NCBI GenBank assembly: GCA_938036845.1
Contig: CALHWA010000148.1
Location: forward strand, 1-8,842
Direction of reading: 5' to 3'
DNA length: 8,842 bases
Origin: an uncultured Candidatus Saccharibacteria bacterium
Lineage (GTDB): Bacteria > Patescibacteriota > Saccharimonadia > Saccharimonadales > Saccharimonadaceae
Of this stretch, positions 1 to 6,561 are shown piece by piece. The notes beneath the pieces were generated by a model. The model was not told where the DNA came from. It was given only the letters and a program-made list of their open reading frames with translations, and did no database searches. Both the position numbers and the translations under genes were made by a program. Each line of letters begins with the position of its first letter. Within the stretch, counting starts at the first letter, position 1.

Positions 1-215
1 GTGGCCTCACCGTCTATACCGACAAAAAGGAGCTTGCTAAAGTTCGCGAAGCTTTGCTCGCAGCTGGTATGACTGTTGAAGATGCAGAGCTCCAGTATGT
101 GCCCAATAACACCGTTGCTATTGAGGACGACGAAACTGCTCGCAAGCTTACCAAAATTATCGATGCACTTGAAGCACTCGATGATGTGACAAATGTTGCA
201 ACGAACGCGGCATAA
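1..215 (+). CDS. yebC: YebC/PmpR/TACO1-family protein, C-terminal fragment
   Basis: This is the last 70 or so residues of a gene that begins left of the window; the reading frame starts at base 3 and ends at TAA 213-215. The tail carries the family's typical C-terminal pattern: an alternating segment YVPNNTVAIEDDET, then a helix ending in IDALEALDDVTNV and a short tail with Asn-Ala-Ala at the end. YebC proteins are about 240 residues long. They are annotated as transcriptional regulators, and members of the family (including mitochondrial TACO1) are linked to translation of difficult stretches such as polyproline. The motif match is strong, although the N-terminal and middle domains cannot be seen. 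The gene points towards the minus-strand genes and is separated from them by a strong hairpin. Confidence 0.9.
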   Translation, partial: GLTVYTDKKELAKVREALLAAGMTVEDAELQYVPNNTVAIEDDETARKLTKIIDALEALDDVTNVATNAA

Positions 216-248
216 TACCCACTAGAGTTATACGCGAATCACAACACT

Positions 249-278
249 AAAACGACCCTCTATTATGAGGGTCGTTTT
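249..278. terminator. Bidirectional intrinsic terminator
   Basis: A perfect 12-bp inverted repeat, AAAACGACCCTC then a six-base loop TATTAT then GAGGGTCGTTTT. The stem has a GC-rich core, with an A-run on one side and a T-run on the other, so it reads as a Rho-independent terminator in both directions. It sits between the convergent yebC end (215) and the end of the minus-strand membrane-protein gene (356), which is where a shared terminator is expected. Confidence 0.9.
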
Positions 279-355
279 GCTAAGCACATCAACGTATATT
301 TATTGGTAAAACCAAGCTCATCGAGTGACACACGCAAGAAGTATGTCTATCACTT

Positions 356-841
356 TCACTTTTTCTTGTGTGGTTTTGCGCCCTTTGCGCGAGCCACGAG
401 CGTGTCAACAAGTGCACATGCAAACCCCGTCGTTACAACCGCCGCATGAGACCCATCCAGCGCTGCTACGACCGTCTTGCTTGTCTCATCAACTGGTGGT
501 ACAAGACTACTCAGCGCATCAACCAGTACATACGTCGCTACAACACCAAAGATCAGTGAGCCACCAATACGCCACCAGCGCTGACTCACCACCGAGCCGC
601 AACACACCAGCACCACAGCTGGTAGCACCGTCAGCACAATCGTCACCACCGCAAGCAAGGTAGACCGGTCAATACCTACGCTAAGACTAGCAACATACGG
701 CATGACATCTGCCGCCCATAGCTGCGTCACTACTATACCGACCGCCAGGCCCATTACTGGTAGCCCAAAATGCCGCTTCGCTACATATACCAAACCAGCC
801 AAAACCACAGCCGTACCAACAAGCAATCCAAGCAACATCAT
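356..841 (-). CDS. Small polytopic membrane protein, unknown function
   Basis: 161 residues, starting ATG ATG at 841/838 and ending TGA. I do not recognise the family. About five hydrophobic segments are visible, near residues 2-21, 27-45, 60-82, 91-112 and 131-150, and the protein ends in a basic tail (AKPHKKK) likely to face the cytoplasm. There is no obvious catalytic motif or cleavable signal peptide. The gene lies 66 nt after rimK but has its own perfect TATAAT box directly in front of its start, so it may be transcribed separately from the ATP-grasp cluster. The hydrophobic pattern and sensible termination make it a credible gene. The plus-strand frames over this stretch give low-complexity translations and are shadows. 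Confidence 0.75.
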   Translation of the reverse strand: MMLLGLLVGTAVVLAGLVYVAKRHFGLPVMGLAVGIVVTQLWAADVMPYVASLSVGIDRSTLLAVVTIVLTVLPAVVLVCCGSVVSQRWWRIGGSLIFGVVATYVLVDALSSLVPPVDETSKTVVAALDGSHAAVVTTGFACALVDTLVARAKGAKPHKKK

Positions 842-847
842 GCCACC

Positions 848-856
848 ATTATACCA
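848..856 (-). promoter_or_regulatory. Extended -10 promoter of the membrane-protein gene
   Basis: On the minus strand this reads TGGTATAAT, a perfect -10 hexamer (848-853) with the TGn extension. No good -35 box lies at 16-18 bp. Only six bases (GGTGGC) separate the hexamer from the first ATG at 841, so transcription would begin at or next to the start codon. GGTGG could instead act as a weak ribosome binding site for the second ATG if transcription started further upstream. Confidence 0.5.
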
Positions 857-907
857 TGGTACCGATTTAACATAAGCGTTATGAGAAACGCCAATACGTT
901 TGGATAG

Positions 908-1825
908 CTACGCCCCAACGCGGTCCTTCTTGTGCTGCCGCTTTGCATTGCGCTCAATATATTCAATGATCGGTTTGGCTACATTGCGCCGCGTAATTTT
1001 CTCTATCCCAAAGCCTGGGCTCGCATTGACCTCAAGCACTAGCGGCCCACGGCTCGAGCGCATAAAGTCAACACCCGCTACTGTCAGACCCATTGCCTTA
1101 GCCGCTCGCAAACACATGCGACGCTCGGTATCCGTCAAGCGGATCGGCGTTCCTTCGCCCCCCTTATGGAGGTTAGAGCGAAAGTCGTCATCTAGGCTCT
1201 GGCGTTTCATACTCGCCACTACACGACTCCCCACCACAAAGGCGCGGATGTCTACTCCAGCTGACTCACGAATAAATTCTTGCAACAGGATGTTTGTCCC
1301 ATCCTCGTTGGTGAGGTACAACGCCTGAAGCACTGACTTTGCCGCCTTCTTCGTCTCCGCTAGCACCACACCATTACCATGAGTACCACGAGCGAGTTTG
1401 ATGATAACTGGCGTACCACCAAGTTCGTTAAGGAGATCGTCTATATCGGCTGAGTTACGGCTAAACACTGTCTTAGGAATAGCTACTCCACCTCGGGCTA
1501 GCAGCTGTGTCGAACGCAGTTTATCGCGCGCCCGGGTAATCGCAATCGAGCGATTAACAAAAAGCGTGCGTGGGTACGCCATTTCTAATTGGCGCGCTAC
1601 TGCTGTGCCATAGCGAGTCATATAGCTTGCAATGCGCGGAATTATTGCATCATACTGATCGATTGCTTCACCATCATACATCACCGTTGGGTTCTTCTCA
1701 TCAATCGTCACATAACATTTGCGGTATTTAATCACTCTCACACTATGTCCACGCCTCTCCGCCTCTTCCTTGAGGCGAAGCGTTGAGTAGTTCACATTGC
1801 CGTTGCTGAGTATTGCGATTTTCAC
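908..1825 (-). CDS. rimK: RimK-type alpha-L-glutamate ligase (ATP-grasp)
   Basis: 305 residues, against about 300 for Escherichia coli RimK, and similar along its whole length. RimK uses ATP to add glutamates one by one to the C-terminus of ribosomal protein S6, and can also make free poly-alpha-glutamate. Visible motifs: N-terminal MKIAILS; the family segment RARDKLRSTQLLARGGV (98-114); the ATP-binding lysine K143 with glycine loop GTHGNG (147-152); DFRSNLHKGG (214-223); the metal ligand D253; and E265-x-N267 inside LEVNASPG. All expected catalytic residues are present. The start is GTG at 1825, supported by the GAGGT ribosome site and by alignment with RimK. It is the fourth gene after the carboxypeptidase and two other ATP-grasp genes. 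Whether S6 is the substrate in this organism cannot be told from the window, and another protein tail is possible. Confidence 0.92.
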   Translation of the reverse strand: MKIAILSNGNVNYSTLRLKEEAERRGHSVRVIKYRKCYVTIDEKNPTVMYDGEAIDQYDAIIPRIASYMTRYGTAVARQLEMAYPRTLFVNRSIAITRARDKLRSTQLLARGGVAIPKTVFSRNSADIDDLLNELGGTPVIIKLARGTHGNGVVLAETKKAAKSVLQALYLTNEDGTNILLQEFIRESAGVDIRAFVVGSRVVASMKRQSLDDDFRSNLHKGGEGTPIRLTDTERRMCLRAAKAMGLTVAGVDFMRSSRGPLVLEVNASPGFGIEKITRRNVAKPIIEYIERNAKRQHKKDRVGA

Positions 1826-1830
1826 TCCAT

Positions 1831-1835
1831 ACCTC
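1831..1835 (-). promoter_or_regulatory. Shine-Dalgarno site for rimK
   Basis: GAGGT on the minus strand ends five bases before the GTG codon at 1825. It decides in favour of the GTG start and contrasts with the two upstream ATP-grasp genes, which have no such site. Confidence 0.7.
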
Positions 1836-1861
1836 GTACTATTATTTTATCGATTTTGCTT

Positions 1862-1867
1862 ATTATA
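1862..1867 (-). promoter_or_regulatory. Possible internal -10 box before rimK
   Basis: A perfect TATAAT on the minus strand in the 54-nt gap upstream of rimK would give a leader of roughly 30 nt carrying the GAGGT site. The hexamer sits inside a short palindrome, GCTTATTATAAGC (1858-1870), which could be an operator or chance. No convincing -35 box is seen at the usual distance. It suggests, weakly, that rimK can be transcribed apart from the genes upstream. Confidence 0.3.
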
Positions 1868-1879
1868 AGCTCTGTGTCT

Positions 1880-3388
1880 CTATTGTAGTCCATTTTGGCG
1901 TAGTTCTTGACGATTACTACTTTCAGCCTTCTTATCAATATCACCCTCTGCAACATGAACGATGAATTTATTACGCAAAATATTTCTTCCAATCAGCATT
2001 GGGTAGATCTGCCCCGATCTGTCTGCTAGTGTAACTTTTGCTTTCACTCGCCTTCCTGCCAAACTTACATTAATGACAACTTGATACCGCAATTCCTCAT
2101 AACCATTCGAACTCCGAACAGAGCGCATGGAATACTCAGAAAAATGCAACTCCTCACCAGTATACACTGGGGATCCTTCACCAAATAGTTTGCAATAGAG
2201 GCCTGTCTTATTAACTCGAATATCACTTGCCCATATAGACGAGACTGTTGCCCCCGTATCTATCCGAGCTTTAAATTTTTCATTAATAAAATCAGGCAAA
2301 GCAACCTTTTCAACTCGGCCAATCATGACTATCTTTTTGCCGATAGGATGCGCCGTTTTTTCAATAGCATGAAATAGTTTTCGTGCAACATTCCGAGGTT
2401 TGCCTTCTGTTGGAAATTGGTGCATTCGTATCCCTGGAGATGCCTTCACTCTTACGACATAGCTATCATTTCCATCGCCGCTAATGTTATCCGTTACAAT
2501 ATCAATGCCAGCAATACCAAGAAAACACGCTGATGCTGCTTGAATTGCTATAGTTTTGAGTTCATCAGACACATAACTCGTGACATCAACTGCTTCACCT
2601 CCCCTGCTCAGATTCAATGTATCTAAAATCTCAACAACAGAACCTTTCTCGGGAACTTGTTGCAAAAAGTGAGCACCTTTATGTCTCAACACATCTTCAA
2701 TATTTATTTTTGCTACTAAACTAGTGTGTCTGTTGCCATGCTTTGAGCAATTATTATTTTTTTTACTTATCAAGGTTCGTATTGTTGACACTCCATCTCC
2801 AACAATATATGGTGGTCGACGATATGCTACTGCAATGACTTTTTTATTTAACACTAAGAAGCGATATTCTTGCCCAAAAACCATTTGCTGAACAATTATA
2901 TCAGGTTGTCCACCACTATTCTGATATACATGGTGTATTGCACGAAGCAAACCTTCTTCATCACCAGCGTTAACAAGAACATTATTGCTGTAGTTTGCTG
3001 TAGCAGATTTGACAACAAGACGCTCATAGGACTCTAGCATTTTTCGAAGTGTATCGTCAATTACCACGTCTTCGGGTCTATTTATTTTCAATGGATATGT
3101 ATCTGGTATTTGTATATGCGATTGGTGTAGTATGTTATTCGTCCAGATCTTATCCTCATTCACCTGAACTGCATATGAAGGGTTTAGTGCAGTATTAAGA
3201 TTATAAAAGTAAAGCTCTTTGCCGTCTTTTTCACAGCGCACCACATGTGACGTTGCTAAACGACCTGGAACTGTTGTGACCTGGTACCCTTTTCGGAGCG
3301 CCTCCTTCATTAGTAATCGAGAGGTAATGCCATACCGTGACAGGTCTGCTTTTTTGATATTATTATTGCTTTCTTGCTCCATATTCAT
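1880..3388 (-). CDS. ATP-grasp domain fused to RimB-like retropepsin-type protease
   Basis: 502 residues in two parts. Residues about 20-345 resemble the ATP-grasp region of cyanophycin synthetase and bifunctional glutathione synthetase: IIVQQMVFGQEYRFLVL (164-180), the RRPPYIVGDG segment (190-199), GGEAVDVT (263-270), GIAGIDIV (291-298) and ASPGIRMH (316-323). Residues about 350-480 match PF05618, the putative ATP-dependent zinc protease or RimB family with a retropepsin fold: IGRVEKV, the active-site DTGA (D377-A380), VTLADRS and PMLIGRNIL. In Pseudomonas, RimB works with RimK on S6 glutamylation. Oddly, the ATP-grasp metal motif is R313-V-K315 where E-x-N is expected, and the loop after K127 (ATANYSNN) has no glycines, so ligase activity is doubtful. 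The start at 3388 is 14 nt after the previous stop and has no Shine-Dalgarno site; ATG 3382 is an alternative. G+C is visibly lower than in rimK or dnaJ. Confidence 0.82.
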   Translation of the reverse strand: MNMEQESNNNIKKADLSRYGITSRLLMKEALRKGYQVTTVPGRLATSHVVRCEKDGKELYFYNLNTALNPSYAVQVNEDKIWTNNILHQSHIQIPDTYPLKINRPEDVVIDDTLRKMLESYERLVVKSATANYSNNVLVNAGDEEGLLRAIHHVYQNSGGQPDIIVQQMVFGQEYRFLVLNKKVIAVAYRRPPYIVGDGVSTIRTLISKKNNNCSKHGNRHTSLVAKINIEDVLRHKGAHFLQQVPEKGSVVEILDTLNLSRGGEAVDVTSYVSDELKTIAIQAASACFLGIAGIDIVTDNISGDGNDSYVVRVKASPGIRMHQFPTEGKPRNVARKLFHAIEKTAHPIGKKIVMIGRVEKVALPDFINEKFKARIDTGATVSSIWASDIRVNKTGLYCKLFGEGSPVYTGEELHFSEYSMRSVRSSNGYEELRYQVVINVSLAGRRVKAKVTLADRSGQIYPMLIGRNILRNKFIVHVAEGDIDKKAESSNRQELRQNGLQ

Positions 3389-3402
3389 AGCGATACATTT
3401 AT

Positions 3403-4770
3403 TTACTTCGAACTATTTTCAATTATATCAATAATATTTCTTGATTCTCTCATAAGCACACCCTCTTCATCCATAACACGAAAATTAGTAAATATAGACG
3501 CCAATCGAGACCCTCGCGCAATAGACCTCTCGCTCCTTGTATAATCCTGTACAAAAACCTGTTTTGCAGAAGAAGACCTATCGAATGACATTATATCGCC
3601 TATGATTTGCATCTTTTCATTATATAATCCCGACCGAGGACTGTCGGCGATGCCTGTCTCACTGTCTCGTTGATGAAGCACCATTAGCGCGCAATCATTA
3701 TAGTCATTACTGTATGAATTATCCTCAATAATATAATTGGCATTCGTTAACTCTAAGATATGAAGAAGATAGAAGGGGATATGCTTCTTTGCATTATAGC
3801 TCATTGTAAGAAGCGGTGTAGCGCCCGTAATGCGTGCATTAACTTCGATAGTATACACTGTATCATCCGTCACCAAAGAATCAACACCAAAAATACCACG
3901 ATATCCTCTATCGTATAATTCCTGGCCTATAACGCGTGCATTTTTCGTTAGCTGACTACTCTGCCACGTGTGTTGATCATCTGCTAATATTTCAATACCG
4001 CAAAACTTCTCAGTACCAGGAATGCTTGTATTTGATAAATTCGGGTCTGCAATAATCTGCCGCTGCACTGGCCCTATGAAGACCCCGTAGCGCGTTACAA
4101 CGCCCTGCACCGACCAATCACGGCCATCAGCAATATAGTCTGATACAACTACCTCACCAACCAAACCATTGCTATTTTGCATTGTATTTATTGCAGAACA
4201 GAACGACTCGAAGCTATCGACAATAAACGACCCCTTCCCTCCACCAAGTACAGCATCTTGCAAAACAATCTTACTGCGTCCATCACAGAGATTAGAAAAA
4301 TATTCCTCATCCGATAACATTTCTCGCCAAGGGTATATTTTATGTGATGGAATGCTGCAAAGACGCTCTGCAAAAATACGCCGAAACCACGATTTATTCT
4401 CAAACTTCTGAGCCAACGCGTACATATCGTTGCTAGGCAAAAATTGCAAACTGCTTTGTTTTAATCGCTCAGGAATTACAAAAGGTTTATACGTAAAAAT
4501 ATGATACTCGGGCAAATGAGTTATTACCATATCTTGGAATATTGGGTCTTGCAAAAGAGCCTGTGTAGTTAGTTCACCTGTATAAGGTCTCTCGCACTGA
4601 TCGCGCACATAAGCGAGACTATTCATGTGCTCTACATTCTGACTGCGCATATTCCAGCCAGCTAGTGAAGCAATTTTGTAATTATCAAACCACTGCTCAG
4701 GCCCAATTCTTGCCCATGGCTGTATACTAACGCCTGCTATCTTTAAACTTTTATCGTATTGAACTTTCAT
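3403..4770 (-). CDS. ATP-grasp ligase, substrate unknown
   Basis: 455 residues. The central third is an ATP-grasp fold: beta-strand and loop IVLQDAVLGGGKGSFIV (168-184, with GGGKG at 176-180), a strand GEVVVSDYI with an acidic D-x-R-D-W-S following, then GYRGIFGVDSLV with D297, and IEVNAR (308-313) with E309 and N311. These are the ATP-gripping loop and Mg-binding residues of an active carboxylate-amine ligase, nearer to the carbamoyl-phosphate-synthase or PylC-like style than to RimK. The first 130 residues and last 120 residues match nothing I recognise; the former probably forms the pre-ATP-grasp domain. No membrane segments or signal peptide are seen. The gene lies 14 nt after the carboxypeptidase gene and 14 nt before the ATP-grasp/protease fusion, so the three are very likely one operon. 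The substrate may be a peptide, a protein tail or an amino acid. It starts with ATG at 4770; no Shine-Dalgarno site is visible. Confidence 0.82.
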   Translation of the reverse strand: MKVQYDKSLKIAGVSIQPWARIGPEQWFDNYKIASLAGWNMRSQNVEHMNSLAYVRDQCERPYTGELTTQALLQDPIFQDMVITHLPEYHIFTYKPFVIPERLKQSSLQFLPSNDMYALAQKFENKSWFRRIFAERLCSIPSHKIYPWREMLSDEEYFSNLCDGRSKIVLQDAVLGGGKGSFIVDSFESFCSAINTMQNSNGLVGEVVVSDYIADGRDWSVQGVVTRYGVFIGPVQRQIIADPNLSNTSIPGTEKFCGIEILADDQHTWQSSQLTKNARVIGQELYDRGYRGIFGVDSLVTDDTVYTIEVNARITGATPLLTMSYNAKKHIPFYLLHILELTNANYIIEDNSYSNDYNDCALMVLHQRDSETGIADSPRSGLYNEKMQIIGDIMSFDRSSSAKQVFVQDYTRSERSIARGSRLASIFTNFRVMDEEGVLMRESRNIIDIIENSSK

Positions 4771-4784
4771 TGCTTGTATTTAGT

Positions 4785-6365
4785 TTAAGTACTATGTGAT
4801 TCAAGTATGACTCTCTGGTGCTTCTTTGAGGTATTAATTTTACCAGCCAGCAACAAACTCAGCTGCAAATCATCACCACAAATTTTCTCTAGATACTCCC
4901 ATACTTCTTTTGACCCATTGTAATAGCAGAGATCCTTAAATAGTGGCAAGTCATCAGTACCCCGGTAGATACGCATTGTTGTATTTGCTGCCCATTGCTT
5001 GGCTTTGTCAATCTGTGCTTGTGTTGGTATTTGATCAGGCTTGAGGCTCTCGAGAAGTTTGAGACGCCACTTCACATCATAAGCACCTTTGAAGTCCTTG
5101 TTGTCAAAATAGGCAAGCCCAGCAGTAATATAGTGATCTATACCAGCTTCTTGATATTCTCCTTCAAGGGCGTGTTCCATTGCTTTCCCAAGCCCTTCTT
5201 GCGTATCATTAAAACCAGCTAAGCCCTGTGCGAGCGGCTCAAGGTTTGTCGAACCACCAGTCATTCGCGTTAAGACATGCACACCTATTTCGTGCACAAC
5301 TAGTCGTTTTACTTCATTAACAGACATAGCTTCTCGGTCTTGGGGTATTCTGATATGTCTTGTGTCTGGATCAACATTGATTGATTTTGCCTCTGTCACC
5401 TCAATCTTCCAATCCGTATCTTTCTCAGCACTTCTCGTCTCGGTATTATCCCAGTCTGTCGCAGCTTGTGCATCCTGTTGTATATCACCTGTCTGGCTAC
5501 TTTCTTCAGGCTCTTTGGATGACGCAAGGAATTCCTCAGTCAAGATATTCCGAAAGATATCTTGAAGGTGTGTCGGCTGGATTTTTATAACCGTCTCATC
5601 GTGTGATTCTATTTGAAGCTCCGATTTATGCGCTTCTACATAGCTATCAACATGTCGAAGCATATTATCATACAATCCATGAACAACTTCGTTCATCCAT
5701 CTCATGGTCTCAGTAGATGGACGAAATCGATCTTGTACACGTGTACCATCTAGTACATTTTCTGGAAGAAGATTCCGAAGCTCCTGAAAGATTATCTCAG
5801 CGCTTTGACTACGCTTTTTATGAAAGATGTTGGCAATTTTTTCGCCGAGTAATGACTCATATGTTGTCTTATCTGGCTCACCATAGAGCGTAATATTTAT
5901 CTCCATAAAACGCTGTGCTACTGCTTCTCTTACTATTGGGTCTGTTGCTGCTTTATAATCCCTCATCGCTACTATCAAGTTCGCCTCTTGCTTGCGAGCC
6001 TCAATCGCCTGGAGATAGACTGTCCTCTCTGGCTCTGACATAGACTCGGCCATAGATATCAGCGCTTCTGTAGTATCTTGTATGGTTGTATAATCTTCGT
6101 CGGAATACTCCGCAATGACTGGATACTTTTGTTGAAAAGACGTGGCACTACCTGTAATTAGACTGTCAATTGCCGCTTCTTTGCTTTCTTGATCGGGAAC
6201 AAGTGATTCAATGACTTTCGGTGATCGCTCGACAAGCTCCTGGTACTTTCCTCGGAACACTTCAGGATCTATATCGACGGAGCTATTCTGGCTACGCCGA
6301 GCTTCTTTCGCCTGCATATCATGAGATGGAAGTGGTCTATCCTCGAGAGTATGGCTCGTCATCAT
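4785..6365 (-). CDS. DUF1704/MATCAP-like zinc metallocarboxypeptidase
   Basis: 526 residues. The C-terminal half (about 320-500) carries DUF1704 (PF08014) hallmarks: HEIGVH (358-363), an HExxxH zinc site; TQEGL (388-392), the 'QEGLA' motif whose Glu390 is the likely third zinc ligand; and RIYRGT...FKDLCYYNG (465-484), matching the family's R-x-x-R-G...KD-x-x-Y block. Bacterial members are often named 'flavohemoglobin expression-modulating QEGLA motif protein'. The eukaryotic relatives (MATCAP, formerly KIAA0895-like) remove C-terminal tyrosine from tubulin, so a carboxypeptidase role is likely. Residues 1-280 are mostly helical, charged and of unknown function. Residues 283-320 form an acidic, low-complexity linker. 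No signal peptide is seen, which implies cytoplasm. It is the first gene of the ATP-grasp cluster and could trim what the ligases add. The ATG at 6365 or 6362 lies nine bases from a -10 box and has no Shine-Dalgarno site. Confidence 0.8.
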   Translation of the reverse strand: MMTSHTLEDRPLPSHDMQAKEARRSQNSSVDIDPEVFRGKYQELVERSPKVIESLVPDQESKEAAIDSLITGSATSFQQKYPVIAEYSDEDYTTIQDTTEALISMAESMSEPERTVYLQAIEARKQEANLIVAMRDYKAATDPIVREAVAQRFMEINITLYGEPDKTTYESLLGEKIANIFHKKRSQSAEIIFQELRNLLPENVLDGTRVQDRFRPSTETMRWMNEVVHGLYDNMLRHVDSYVEAHKSELQIESHDETVIKIQPTHLQDIFRNILTEEFLASSKEPEESSQTGDIQQDAQAATDWDNTETRSAEKDTDWKIEVTEAKSINVDPDTRHIRIPQDREAMSVNEVKRLVVHEIGVHVLTRMTGGSTNLEPLAQGLAGFNDTQEGLGKAMEHALEGEYQEAGIDHYITAGLAYFDNKDFKGAYDVKWRLKLLESLKPDQIPTQAQIDKAKQWAANTTMRIYRGTDDLPLFKDLCYYNGSKEVWEYLEKICGDDLQLSLLLAGKINTSKKHQRVILESHST

Positions 6366-6374
6366 AGTGAGGCT

Positions 6375-6404
6375 ATTTTAGCAATAAACCACCGTATAAA
6401 TCAA
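6375..6404 (-). promoter_or_regulatory. Sigma70-type promoter of the ATP-grasp/protease cluster
   Basis: On the minus strand a -35-like TTGATT (6399-6404) and a -10 TAAAAT (6375-6380) are separated by 18 bp. Only nine bases (AGCCTCACT) lie between the -10 box and the ATG at 6365, so the transcript would have a leader of at most 2-3 nt. The rest of the 6366-6561 gap after dnaJ shows no gene and no strong terminator. Confidence 0.5.
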
Positions 6405-6561
6405 GACTCTTTCTCTTATATTTGCAGAGCACTGTGAGCAAAGCCACGTTTCCATTATCGAATTTTGAAATGATCTAGCAAAGTTACACCACCCAGCAAA
6501 CAGGTTAGAATCAAACCCTTCACCACAAGTAGTTTAATTCTACACCAGTACCTACCTGGAG

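Noticed and set aside
325..663. Plus-strand open frame over the membrane-protein gene
   Set aside because: The translation is rich in His, Gln, Pro and Ser with no domain-like pattern, while the minus strand gives a coherent membrane protein with a promoter and a terminator.
866..906. Short inverted repeats (GCGTT/AACGC and AAACG/CGTTT) after rimK
   Set aside because: The stems are only 5 bp and there is no following T-run. They could form weak hairpins, but a terminator call is not supported.
908..6365. The cluster as a cyanophycin or glutathione biosynthesis locus
   Set aside because: The fusion gene's ATP-grasp part resembles those enzymes, but the Mur-ligase half of cyanophycin synthetase and the GshA half of the bifunctional glutathione enzyme are absent, and its catalytic residues are replaced.
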